Notes under the pieces: model-generated
What the model saw: the letters and a program-made list of their open reading frames with translations, nothing else
The model's database searches: none
Told to the model about the DNA's origin: nothing
Origin: Nematostella vectensis
Taxonomy: Eukaryota > Cnidaria > Anthozoa > Actiniaria > Edwardsiidae
Direction: 5' to 3'
NCBI RefSeq assembly: GCF_932526225.1
Contig: NC_064035.1
Location: 4,959,501 to 5,023,500, forward strand
DNA: 64,000 nucleotides
Shown: positions 11,884 to 26,938 of the stretch, one piece after another
Layout: every line of letters begins with the position of its first letter
Position numbering within the stretch: position 1 is the first letter of the stretch
Translations under genes and position numbers: made by a program

Positions 11884-13786
11884 GTAAGTAAGTAGCATGT
11901 GCAAAAATTTTCTTCTTTCTTCATCGGGCCAAATTGTCCTCAATCAGCACGATCCATTCGATACTTTAAGCTTTCATTAACCTTTCCCAGTTTGATAGCG
12001 CGTAAATCGGAGATGTTGGTCAGAATGCCCTTAAACGCACCTTTAGCTTACCGTAACTCTCCAATGCGCTGATTTGACGGGAGACCATATCTCTCTTAGC
12101 ATCGCCGTCAGATTTCGTGACGAATGTGTTGGCGGCCGCTAACATCTCTCAAGTTTCCATGTTATCATTTTGATTTATATTGCGTTAGCGGGGTATGGCA
12201 TGGGAAATTAATAGATACCCTTTTTATGATTAAAAGTGATTTAGCCAAGTCGTTTTGGAATATAAAAGAACTTTACTTCATTAGGCATGAAGAAATCATC
12301 GAAATTTTGTAATGACATCAGTGGTGTAGCAATATGAATCTAATACTTCTTTCGATACTGAGCCTACGACACAATTTAAATGGATACTGTATTGAATGAG
12401 AATTTTCATTAGTACAAGCCTTTTTAAAAGGTTTTGTTTAAGGATGGATAGGGATGTTAGAAACTGTGTTTAGTTAGGGATGGTTAGCGATGGAAACTGT
12501 AGGTAGGCTTGTGAAACGTGCATTTTTCCCGTTTTTTGTCTGCTATTTAAGCCAGGGTGTGTACTCAGGTGGATCTCGATACATCAAACGGGACGTGAGC
12601 GACATGAAACCATTCCTAAATCTAGAAACCCACCAATGAAATCAATGATTTTTAAGTAGCGTTTTCCAGCTATAAGCACTTAAGAGTTTTTTTCGAAATT
12701 TTTGGACGCCACGTATTGATTAGCAGATACAAGATATGAGACACAAAAACTCTATATTTTTTTTTCTTAGCACTTGTTCTTTACTTTGCGCGTTTAAATT
12801 GTATGTTCTATCTATCGCAATTATTTTCAGCGTAGCGCACCGAGGAAGCGGAGATTACGAAACGCTGAGATATCTTATCTGCATCAAAAGGGCGAAAATT
12901 TGTAAAAGATACTAGTCTTAGTGAACAAAGCCATTGCCGACTTGAATCAAGCTGACTTGAAAAAAAAAATACATTTTTAACTTCATGCAATATCAATATC
13001 AAATTGACCATAGTCACATTTCATTACGAGTAGCAGAAACGTTGTTGTTAGGGCGGGAATTACGATTTGCTATCTTGAATAACGTATGTTTTCTTCAAGC
13101 GTTTAATCGTCAAGCCACAGTAAATCTGTCATCGCTTAAAAAACGTCATTTTTTTATTATAAAATTATTGTATACATATCGTAATTCAAGTGTCTGAATA
13201 ATTTTTTGGCGTGTGTGAGGGTGGGGGGAACACTTTAGCTATATAGCGGTGGATACAACAGTAAAAACCCTTTGTTTCAATACAAAGACCCCGCATGATA
13301 TGCGGTATTCAACACGGGCGGTTTCGTCATCGAATGTGTTTTACAAGATCCTGTTAGCTGAACTTGTTATCTCTGTCTCTTAAGTTTATGATCTCAATAA
13401 AAGAGAATTAAAACATTATGGGAATAACCCTGCTAGCAAAATTCGGACAGTCTCACTTCAGTGCTCGTTACAAAAGCGTTTTTAAAAAAATAATTATTAC
13501 TGAAATTATCTTTTCATTTCAATTTAGGTACTTTAATGTTTAAACAAAATTTTCAAGCAAGGTGACCAGCACAACGAACGATACAACTCAACAGCTTCGT
13601 GTACGTATGCAGGCGCGTACGCGCAGAGTGCGCGCGCACCCCCTTTGGCCAAAAGGCCCAAAAATTTCTTATTAAGAAATCTTCAAATACTTTTTCCATA
13701 TGATACTTATGCCTGCCTCTCCCCCCCCCCCCCACCCCCCAGCACCTTCTAACAGTTGTAAACATTTCTTGTATTTTCTTTCTCAG
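11884..13786. other. Probable leader intron of the GLWamide gene
   Basis: No coding content. A long C-rich tract (about 13720-13740) lies shortly before the acceptor TTTCTTTCTCAG at 13775-13786 and may serve as part of a polypyrimidine tract. Confidence 0.45.
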
Positions 13787-13791
13787 GAGCA

Positions 13792-14835
13792 ATGGCCCTG
13801 TTCGGTCATACGCTCGTTGCAGTTCTTTTCTGCCTCGCACTTTGCCATGCGGAGACCAAGCGCAAGGCCGCTGACACGACAGACACCGAAAACGAATTAG
13901 ACGCTTCTCCAAATGTGAACAACGACGACGACAACGACATCAAGAGAATGCCGACTGATACGAAAAGACAGGCTGGTGCACCAGGCCTCTGGGGTAAAAG
14001 AGACGCTGGGCCACCAGGCCTCTGGGGAAAGAGAGACGCTGGACCACCAGGCCTCTGTAGAAAAAGATCCCCTAAGCCACCAGGCCTCTGGGGAAAACGT
14101 CAAGCTGGTGCGCCAGGCCTCTGGGGTAAAAGATCTGCTGGGCCACCAGGCCTCTGGGGAAAGAGAGACGCAGGGCCACCAGGCCTATGGGGGAAAAGAG
14201 TTGCTGGTCCTCCAGGACTATGGGGAAAGCGTCAAGCAGGAGCTCCCGGTCTATGGGGTAGAGAAGCCGGCGCACCCGGACTATGGGGTAAGAGGCAAGC
14301 TGGAGCTCCCGGACTATGGGGTAAAAGAGAGGCTGGGGCCCCTGGACTATGGGGTAGAGAAGCCAACGCACCGGGATTATGGGGGAAAAGGCGAGCTGGA
14401 GCTCCTGGACTATGGGGTAAGAGAGAAGCCAACGCACCCGGACTATGGGGGAAGAGGCAAGCTGGGCCCCCCGGACTATGGGGCAAAAGAGAAGCCAACG
14501 CACCCGGGCTATGGGGGAAGAGGCAAGCTGGGCCCCCGGGACTATGGGGCAAAAGAGAAGCCAACGCACCCGGACTATGGGGGAAGAGGCAAGCTGGGCC
14601 CCCGGGGCTATGGGGCAAAAGAGACGAAGACGAAGACGAAGATATGGATGAAACCAATGGGGATCCACTTTGGGGCAGGTCAGCTGACGCCGGTCCTCCA
14701 GGTCTATGGGGCAGAAAGAAGCGAGCAGCTTCCCCTCAAAGGGATCTTTATGGAATAGGGCTATGGGGGAGGAATGCTGCTCTCATGACCGCCGAGGAAC
14801 TCGACTTAAGCTTCAAGAATGAAGAGCAATCCTGA
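13792..14835 (+). CDS. GLWamide neuropeptide precursor
   Basis: The protein has 347 residues in one coding exon; the acceptor AG is at 13785-13786, then GAGCA and ATG. The N-terminus is a signal peptide (hydrophobic core, ends near CHA, about residue 20), followed by an acidic spacer with several KR sites. About 20 copies of x-x-x-(A/P)-P-G-L-W-G-K-R follow: the Trp is C-terminal after cleavage and the Gly donates the amide. Variants include QAGAP, QAGPP, EANAP, EAGAP, DAGPP, SPKPP, VAGPP and RAGAP. Gln-led peptides can cyclise to pyroglutamate. A few copies are separated by one Arg only. Copy 3 is GLCRKR. The acidic stretch DEDEDEDMDE ends the main array, followed by DPLWGR, GPPGLWGR and GIGLWGR. 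Family knowledge: cnidarian GLWamides act in metamorphosis, muscle contraction and oocyte maturation. Long open frames in other registers here are repeat artefacts. Confidence 0.95.
   Translation: MALFGHTLVAVLFCLALCHAETKRKAADTTDTENELDASPNVNNDDDNDIKRMPTDTKRQAGAPGLWGKRDAGPPGLWGKRDAGPPGLCRKRSPKPPGLWGKRQAGAPGLWGKRSAGPPGLWGKRDAGPPGLWGKRVAGPPGLWGKRQAGAPGLWGREAGAPGLWGKRQAGAPGLWGKREAGAPGLWGREANAPGLWGKRRAGAPGLWGKREANAPGLWGKRQAGPPGLWGKREANAPGLWGKRQAGPPGLWGKREANAPGLWGKRQAGPPGLWGKRDEDEDEDMDETNGDPLWGRSADAGPPGLWGRKKRAASPQRDLYGIGLWGRNAALMTAEELDLSFKNEEQS
14443..14616 (+). repeat. 66-bp tandem repeat inside the GLWamide coding region
   Basis: The block EANAPGLWGKR plus QAGPPGLWGKR (22 codons, 66 nt) occurs three times in succession at nearly identical DNA level. 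This indicates recent expansion of the peptide array by unequal exchange or slippage. Confidence 0.75.
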
Positions 14836-15058
14836 CGCTACGAACAATGAGAACGTTATTACTATTATTGTTATTATTGACCCTGAAATAATTCCAGTTA
14901 TCCCGGTAGCATGGCTTGTGATCTGTATTATAGAAAATTTTATGAATTTGGACGACCCGTAGAGATACCGCAAACTGCTGTTAGGGTCCGGTTTTAAATA
15001 GCGGCGTTACGATGAATTTTTAGGCTATACTGTCCTACCTTTTGAACCGCAGAGAATG

Positions 15059-15064
15059 AATAAA
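15059..15064 (+). terminator. Polyadenylation signal of the GLWamide gene
   Basis: AATAAA about 225 nt after the stop codon, the first canonical signal downstream of the coding exon. Confidence 0.65.
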
Positions 15065-15099
15065 GCTTCAAGAAGCTTAAATTGCCTTTATAATTTGAT

Positions 15100-16127
15100 G
15101 GAGTTATCACACGTTTGACATACGGGCATGGTTAGTTTACCAAATTTAAATCGGGGGAGGAGGGGGTGATTGTGAGGGCTGCGTTATACTTGTCTCGGTA
15201 ATTTCGTCAAGTTGGGGGAAAAGGCGGTATCTCGATATTTAGAATCCTCTTCTGGCTCCGCCTTCCCACGGAGTGCCCCATGGAACGGTACACTCTAACA
15301 GATTGTGGGCACCCTACAAGATTATGGGGAATAGTCTCCCCGATTAATTAAGAAATAGTTCCACCGATACCCATAAAGAAATAAGTAATCTTGGGACTGT
15401 TCTCTCGAATCCCAAAAGAATATTTACCCTTATCCATGGAGGATTGAATCATCGTGGAACTGCTCCCCTATGTCACCATGGAGACTCCTCCTTAGGCTTA
15501 GCTCTTGTCGAGCGTATGTATCATGAGCTACGAGCTCGGGAGATTTGGAAACCACTCCCCGCCATATCGACGTTGTATTTTATTCGTTTAGACCCCGTTC
15601 TTTTCATGTGCGTTTTATTTGCCAAATGCAAACTAGGGTGAAACAATCGTTTCCGTTCATTTGTCTTAACTATGTCTTATTCTGGGAGGGACGAGTCCCC
15701 ATGAAACCGTTCCCCGGAGGAATAAGTGCTTATACCTATGATCTACCAGTGTTTGACTTTTATGCCCTCACTCCTGGAGGATGAGTCCCGGTGGAACAGA
15801 TCTTCTTATTGTCAGGAGATTGTCAGACTGTTATAAACAGTTAGTTCGTGCCTTTCCGGGAAGCCTCCCGAGTCCTTATATCTCGGTCGGTTCCTAGAAA
15901 GCAGGTTCAAATCAAGAAAATAAATATGCATTTATTCACTCGAACCGGCAATTATTTATCGTTTGGGAGTTTTGCATATTTTTTTATAAATTGCAGGTTT
16001 TGGCATTCAAGAGAATAAATAAACACACTGTTTGTAATTTAGGTGAGGTGTAAATTCGAGTATGGGACAATACAGCCGATGTAACATTTATCTAAATTTA
16101 CAACACAGTCTGAAAAACGGGATGAAA
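15100..16127. other. Intergenic with degenerate repeats
   Basis: No gene seen. Diverged copies of a motif around GAGTCCC-(A/C)TGGAAC-GTTCCCC recur near 15283, 15445, 15690 and 15785, suggesting an old decayed tandem repeat. Confidence 0.4.
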
Positions 16128-16440
16128 GCCTAAGTAAAGGAAGACAAAAGAGTGACGGGGCGTGACGAGATGGGGGTGAGATGAGGGGTCGAGCAAGGGA
16201 AGACAACTAACCCAAGATGAAAGACAGGAGCAAGTATGAAGAAAAGTGACCCATTGGATGGGAAGGGATGAGAGACCATTGGGCGACGAAATGGGGTAGA
16301 GATGAGCTAACCGAAGAGGAAAGACAGGGAAGGAGGCACCGAGTCAGGGAAGAAAAGTGACCCATTGGATGGGAAGGGATGAGGGACCATTCAAGGGAAG
16401 ACAACTGACCCAAGTGGCGTGACGAGAGGGGATTTGAAAA
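16128..16440 (+). repeat. Purine-rich stretch with direct repeats
   Basis: A strongly G/A-biased strand. A block around AGTGACCCATTGGATGGGAA occurs at about 16241-16281 and again at about 16352-16392. A second block around GGGAAGACAACT occurs at about 16197 and 16395. No coding function is seen. Confidence 0.7.
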
Positions 16441-16563
16441 AAAGGGGTATATAGTCAATGACAATTGCGGCTTTACATTGTTTATTGTCCAATTAATTTA
16501 CAAAAAAAAAACAATTATTCTCCCAATACACAGTAAGCACACTAGAAACTACCTTTCACAAAG

Positions 16564-16569
16564 TTTATT
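16564..16569 (-). terminator. Polyadenylation signal of ATP5F1B
   Basis: TTTATT on the + strand reads AATAAA on the gene strand, about 100 nt past the stop codon. A second signal lies at 16481-16486. Confidence 0.6.
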
Positions 16570-16669
16570 AATTGAACAATTGTGGTGTTAAAAAACCCTT
16601 CGCATACAAAGAAAATGTATGAACACACGACAGGTTTACTTGGATCGCTAGCTTGCAGGCCTACTGGAT

Positions 16670-20515
<3,846 letters not shown>

Positions 20516-20992
20516 GGCGGCCGAGGAGGGAGAAGTGAGCGGCTTCCGAAACCTTAGCGGGTTTGCCATGTGACCTACCGATTTATATCGAGCGAGAAAC
20601 GAGAATTCTCCGAAGGTGATCGTCGTGATTGTCACCGAGGAAAATGATTGGTTACTTCTTACTTCTACTATCCCACTGTTTTTCAGCCAATCAGTGACTT
20701 TGTAAGTTATATAATAAAGATGGCGAGAAAATTTTAGCGAGAGTCTCGTGCAAGAATATTCCTATACGTTGCTCACTTGTAGATTTTTAGCATTTTTATC
20801 TCGCGTACAAAATAACACGCGATATGTGTTATCCAAACTTACTCTTCGATATTTTTGAAGAATGGCGATAAAGGTAAGGAGAAATGGTATCTATAGGATT
20901 AGAAACGATTTCGAAGGAACCATGCTTCTCTCTGACTCATGTTATTTGATTTAAAAGTATACTTTTAAGTACTCATCCTGTACTTTAACTTG

Positions 20993-21654
20993 TGCTGTGT
21001 TTACACTTGAGCGTCAACCTAGGTTCAATTTGTGGTTAACTGAACCCCGGTTAGGAGAAATGCGTTTACACTTGAAAACTTAACCTCGGTTGATCATTCA
21101 GCTGGAACAGCGCCGGTGTTATCAATTTGAATTCTGAGGTCAAATTGCTGCTGCGATTATTCTGGCCGTTCTTGTTATTCTGTGGTGGCTCCTGCTTGAG
21201 ATTCACTATAATTCAAGATGATCTTTTAGGGACCACCTTGCCTGATGTTTTCTCTTATGTTTGTCGTTTTCGTTGAGTTTTTTTGTGCTAGTACGTTAGG
21301 GATTCGCAGTCCCTTGACTTATTGTGTAAAATGTGTAAAATGTCCAGCAAAATGCGCAAATCTAGAAAACATGTGGTAATCTCATGCCTATTGAGTAAAC
21401 ACTATTTGAGAAATGACTGACATCGGAAAGCGATAGCTGACAAGAACTGTCAACAGATTTGCCTGTAACCTCCTTGAGTAAGCTCAAACATGCCTCCTGG
21501 AATGGTTGAGCTCAACCGAACCTAGGTTGCGGATCCTTTGTAATTGCCGGCACATAAGTGGCTATTTCGAGCGTGTTCACACACACACTTCAAATCTAAC
21601 CTAGGTTGGGTAGTTACTCAACCTAGGTTGGACGCTCAAGTGTAAACACAGCAT
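20993..21654. mobile_element. MITE with 33-34-bp terminal inverted repeats
   Basis: The left terminus begins TGCTGTGTTTACACTTGAGC and the right terminus is its reverse complement; the arms are 33-34 bp and almost identical. The palindrome AACCTAGGTT ends each arm. The 662-bp element has no coding frame and an internal degenerate copy of the terminus (about 21065). It occupies half of the 1.3-kb gap between two divergent genes. Confidence 0.85.
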
Positions 21655-21848
21655 TATGTTAATAACTCACTTTACTCATGATGATAGATGATGATAGATG
21701 CAGATCTACTCACTAAGGTTTCACATTGTTAATTTATTGTTCTACCAGGAATCAAACAGCTTCAACAACCCACTCTCTTAGTTGGACACCCAGTGATATG
21801 AAGATTTGTCAATCATACAGTTGTTTCTTACTTGATGAATGATCATTC

Positions 21849-24800
21849 ATGGCGAAGTTATTACATCGTTATATACTTCTATGTTTATTTTTTGCTGCTT
21901 TGATATGGCTTCTACTGTCAATCATTGCACAACTATACAAATACCATCCAATGAAGAATCCAAACACCCAAAAGAGAGATGACATTGAAGGAACTGAAGA
22001 TATTAGTATGCTTGGGATTGTAAAAAATAGTGATGATATACGGACGAGAGAGGAGGGCTACAGTGCACATGGTTTTAATTTGTTAATAAGCAACCGATTG
22101 AGTTTGCATAGGACAATTAAAGATACGCGCCATGAGCTGTAAGTGTTACAATGCTGAATTACTATATATCTGGTCATTTAATATCTTTTTTAACTGATCT
22201 TTATTTGTATAATTGCAATAGAATGCTAATAGTGCAATAGAATTTTATTTCTGATTTAAATGTCTCCTTATTTCTAGATGTAGAGGGAAGACATATCCAA
22301 AGAATTTACCTGTTGCAAGTATTGTAATTTGTTTTTACAATGAAGCATGGACTATACTCTTGAGAACTATACACAGTGTTTTAGACAGAACTCCTCATCA
22401 ATTTTTACATGAAATTATTCTTGTGGACGACTTTAGTAATATGTTAGAATTAAAATCAAAGCTTGATAGATACCTTAGCACAATGCCAAAAATTCGCATT
22501 GTAAGGAACAATAAGCGTGAGGGCCTGATACGTGGAAGGATAATTGGTGCTGAGGCTGCAACTGGCCAAGTGTTGGTTTTCCTGGATAGCCATTGTGAGG
22601 TTAATATCAACTGGTTACAACCATTACTACAGCATATTCACGATGATCAGAAAGCAGTAGCTTGTCCAGTTATTGATGTTATCAGCTCAGACACATTTGA
22701 GTACTCTTCTTCACCAATGGTTAGAGGCGGATTCAACTGGGGCCTACACTTCACATGGGAACCCATTCCACCATCCCTCTTGGTAAAACCAGAGGATTAT
22801 GTCAAGCCAATTAGGTACATTATATACAATAATGGAGGTATGTCTTTTCATGTGCTTTTGCTGCTAAGAAAATGACTTTGCTGATAAGATTTCATACATA
22901 TTCAGTAAAACTAAATAGTTTGCTGGGTTCATGGATACCCCTCCCCTTCAGATCCCCCTTGCAGAAGCACAGGATTTGGGTGTTAGAGGAGGGTAGACAA
23001 AGGACTTTGACATCCTGTTTTCCTAATTGTAGTTTTTGTTCCTTTAGATCACCAACAATGGCCGGTGGGCTATTTGCAGTTGATAGGGAATACTTTACCC
23101 AGCTTGGCAAATATGATAGTGGTATGGATATATGGGGTGCAGAGAATCTAGAAATCTCCTTTAGGGTAAGGAAAGGTCAAACAGAAAATAGATCATAGTC
23201 ATATAAGGGTCATTCCATTGCATATCAATCAAAATTTACTTGAGGTAATCAGATTTCAATTATTTTTTGGATATGGCTAGAGGGCCATGAGTCCTATTAA
23301 CACCAGCTCCACTTACGGTACACTGCATTGAATTGTTTGATTCACAAACTAACTCAATTGAGCAATGACCAGCTAAGATATTTTTTTCTAAAAAAACTCA
23401 GCTGATTTGTTATATCTTGGCATTTTTTAACCTGAGTATCAGGCCCTCCTATGTTTCTATTGCGCCGGCATAGCGTAAATAAAATAAAGGTAAATACCAA
23501 AACGAACTTGCAGCCAAATTTCAGAGTGGGATCTTAAAATCGAACACACAATATGTTTAATGGGCACTGCTTGTCTAAAGCTCTAGAAAAATATAGGATT
23601 TGATTTATTTTTCCCTACTGTATGTTACATCTGTGTTGTCATCTGTGAAAAATACAAATTCACATCAACATAATGAAAACAAGATGAAACATTTATCTCA
23701 CATGAAGTAAAAAGAACAAATTAATACAATACGTTTTAGGAATCTGTAAAAAGTATGTTGTTTTATATATACAGTACATACAAATTTGCTTTGCTATCTT
23801 CCAGACCCCCTATTTTTTAGCTTGGCTAAGGGTTGATCCACCTATTCCTAATCATACATTAGGGCATATTGCACTGTATATGCATCTAGTAATGACCGAA
23901 ATGTATCATTTCTGTTTTGGTTTGGAACCCTTCAGATCTGGATGTGTGGTGGCTCCTTGGATATCCTCCCTTGCTCTAGGGTGGGTCACTTATTCAGGCG
24001 ATTTCGTCCATATGGATCAGACTCCAAGGGGGACACCATGTCCAGAAACTCGATGCGTCTGGCTGAGGTCTGGCTGGATGGATATAAAAAGTACTTTTAC
24101 CAGATTCGCCATGACTTGGAGGGAAAGAAATTTGGTGACATTAGCCAAAGGATAAAACTTAGGAAGAGCTTACAGTGCAAGTCTTTTGAGTGGTATTTGA
24201 AGAATATCTATCCAGAGCTCAAGCCACCTGGCCAGCCTGGAGGAGGTGCCTTTTATCCCATCGACAGAAGGCCTCAAGTGGTTATATGGAAAGGAAAGGT
24301 GAGTCTCTTGTACCCCATTGATAAGAAGTTTCAAGTTGTCATATGGAATTTACTGCAGACCCTTTAAAAACTACATAATTACAACAGATAATAGAAAATG
24401 TAAAAAGACTATTTACAACAAGTTAGAGGACGAGCTAGACTACGGCATGAATTACACTTAATACAGACAGTTTTGTATGTACGCGGGTCTTCTGCGTCGT
24501 AGAAATCTAAGGCGGCAAAGTAGTAGTCTAGAATGGCAGATTTGAAAGAGCTTAAAGAAGAGCAGTTAATCAAGTTCAGTCCACTGGAGAGAGATTTCCA
24601 TATCCTAGTTGTACGGACAGAAAAAGATTTCTGATATGTTGTAGTTTTACACTTGGGTTCAGTGTACTTTACACAGTTTAGGGAGGATCTTGTTTGCCTT
24701 GTGCCACGTATAGTAGGGAGAAGTGACGGATTTAGATTTAGAAGTTTATTGGTCATTTTAAAAAAAGAATACTAAGTCCAGATACTCGTTCCAGTGCGTT

Positions 24801-26349
24801 AAAGGGAGAAGATGCAGAGATCTGAGCCTAGAGCTGTATGATATTTCTGTCAAAAAAGGAAGTTCCAGTATGTACTTAGTGGCATGCCTCTGAATTCTCT
24901 CCATATTTTGAATAAGGCCTATTGCCTGAGGGGCCTACACCTGGGTGGCATACCCAAAGAGCGGTCTTACTAAGTTTATGTATAGGAGGCGCTTGCTTCA
25001 AGCTGGATATTTTAATTACATAGCTGTCAACTTACCTGCATTGGGTTGGTGTCACAAGATTTTGGACCACATCACAAGCCTAATTTGGGAGAATGCTCAT
25101 ACCCGCATTAGCTCTGTTTTTTCACCATAATATTTACTGTATTTCACCGGATTTCACAAGATCTTTATCCAAGTAGGGTTGACAGGAGCCTCTGGTACCC
25201 AGGGTAGGTTGACAGCTATGTGGATAAGTCTTAAAAAATCAATTCTTGCAGTAACTACTAAATGTTATTTAAAGCTGATCTACAAGTATGTATTCAGTTG
25301 CAGACCAGTTTTGATGATGGCTATTGTTTGGACAGTCCCGGTCATCCAAGTGAGAAGAAGGCCTCTGCTGTCATTCACCAATGTGAAAGTACAAAATCAA
25401 GGGTATAAAAAGCATGATATTCTTAGCACTACCAGTGTGACAGCGCTGGCACAAAAAGCGGAACGGCAGGCTGGGCAAGGGAGATAGGGCAATGAAGAAT
25501 TTGGGGGGATGGATGTTTAGACCAGAGAAAGAACTCACAGTGGGGGTCCTATTTACTAAAAGAAGCGCAAAGCTTGTTTTTAGATTCTTATTTGAAGATT
25601 TTATAAGTTATCTTTCAGTTTTGAATTGAAACAATATCAAAGATAACAGTAATTGGAAAATCCAGAGGCTTGTCCATTGAGTGTTCTTTAATATAATCTC
25701 TTTGGTTGCATATTTTTCAGTTTTGGTCTCTAAACGAAGACGGTGAACTGAAGATAGAAAGTCTGTTGTGTCTGGAGGCATCAGGTTACCAGTCCAAACT
25801 CGGGCTACGCCTTATGAAGTGCCATGCCCAAGGAGGGGGGCAGCAATGGAAATTTCTAAATGTGAGTACCAATGTCCTTGAACTAGCTAAAGGGAGCTGG
25901 AAACATCTGACAATTCTGTTGAAGAGGGCTCATGCAGATCCAGGGTCCCCCCTTTTCTCAAGGTATAAATCACTTTTGTAATGATCCACTTTTTGCAAGG
26001 GTACATGCACCCTCTGTACCCGCTAGGGAAACATTTGTTTCTCCGCCTCTCTTGAATTTTTGGCTCATCTCCCCCACCTTAAATTCTGCATCAGCCCCTT
26101 GAAGGTATTTATTATTTTTCTTGATTTTTTTATGCTAAAATTTTAATTTAACACACCTTCACTTCAAAGAATAGATGACTAAATCTGGGTTGTAATTATT
26201 TGTTCTCATTCTATTTCTAGAAAAAGTCTGTTTTGTACCATCCTGCCACAGGCCTATGCCTTGGAGTCAATGAATCACGTACCTACTCCACCCCTGGCAT
26301 GCAGATATGTGACTACTCCATACATCAACAGTGGACATTTGTCTACTAA
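21849..26349 (+). CDS. Polypeptide N-acetylgalactosaminyltransferase, GALNT11-like
   Basis: Seven coding exons: 21849-22138, 22278-22814, 23048-23165, 23936-24298, 25304-25402, 25721-25861, 26221-26349. All have GT-AG ends and matching phases, giving 558 aa. This Golgi type II membrane enzyme (signal anchor about residues 8-28) moves GalNAc from UDP-GalNAc to Ser/Thr to start mucin-type O-glycans. The GT-A domain (GT27) carries DSH at 200-202, which binds Mn2+, and WGAEN at 305-309 in the Gal/GalNAc-T motif (usually WGGEN). The C-terminal ricin-type lectin domain has three repeats with CLD (444-446), CLE (486-488) and CLG (529-531). QQW motifs are also present. The stem and catalytic sequence, for example HAFN-like [15 protein letters not shown], best fit the GALNT11/20 subgroup, known in vertebrates for Notch1 glycosylation. 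Exon 5 was found by its lectin motif and phase, so it is the least certain. Confidence 0.93.
24360..25010 (-). mobile_element. Non-LTR retrotransposon fragment, RT C-terminal end
   Basis: Minus-strand translation shows, after an upstream stop, [16 protein letters not shown], then [27 protein letters not shown], then [13 protein letters not shown] and [14 protein letters not shown]. This is the typical C-terminal end of LINE-type ORF2 proteins. It is 5' truncated and lies antisense in the intron between exons 4 and 5 of the GALNT11-like gene. The stop is at about 24406-24408. The clade is not determined. Confidence 0.75.
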
Positions 26350-26874
26350 CTCTTAAACGCGACTATTGATGGGTTGGATGAGTCAAATCATTTTTGATAT
26401 TCTACACTGAACTTCACAAGGTTTTTTCTTGCAGTTTGGTATGAATTTACCTAGATTATTGCTTCATGGAAAGAATAGATTTAGTGGATAAGTTGGAAAA
26501 GTTGGACTTGACTTGTATAAATTATCATCATAATTATTCTTAAAAAACATTGCCTCCATGCATTACTAGTGTTTTTTTAAATTTAATTTCATTTTTTAAC
26601 TATAAACAATGTAGTTTTAAACCATTCTGAACCACATGGTTTGCTAACATTTTTTATGGCAAAAACCTAATGAGACAAAAAGTGGTCTATTTGACACTTA
26701 CACAAAGCCTGGACAAAGGAAATTTATAAAAGAGTATCATGCCATTTGTATCTTCATAAGCAACAATTACTGCTTCTTGGATAAAGTTTAAACAATATAA
26801 CAAAGAAATAGTTTAACCAGCTTTCAATGCAAAAAGTAGAGGAATGAATGTATTTAAACCAGCATAACAACAGT

Positions 26875-26880
26875 TTTATT
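26875..26880 (-). terminator. Polyadenylation signal of MTX2
   Basis: AATAAA on the minus strand about 60 nt past the MTX2 stop. Confidence 0.65.
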
Positions 26881-26919
26881 CTTAATAATATGCTTCACTG
26901 TATATACAAGGAAGAATTG

Positions 26920-26925
26920 AATAAA
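26920..26925 (+). terminator. Candidate polyadenylation signal of the GALNT11-like gene
   Basis: The first plus-strand AATAAA I find after the GALNT11-like stop, about 570 nt downstream. It lies only some 14 nt from the MTX2 stop codon, so the two 3' ends would overlap. Confidence 0.5.
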
Positions 26926-26938
26926 ATTATTACCAAGA

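Noticed and set aside
13976-14758. 260-codon plus-strand frame and 141-198-codon minus-strand frames over the GLWamide array
   Set aside because: Repeats with a 33-nt period stay open in several registers. Only the frame with signal peptide and GLWGKR units makes biological sense.
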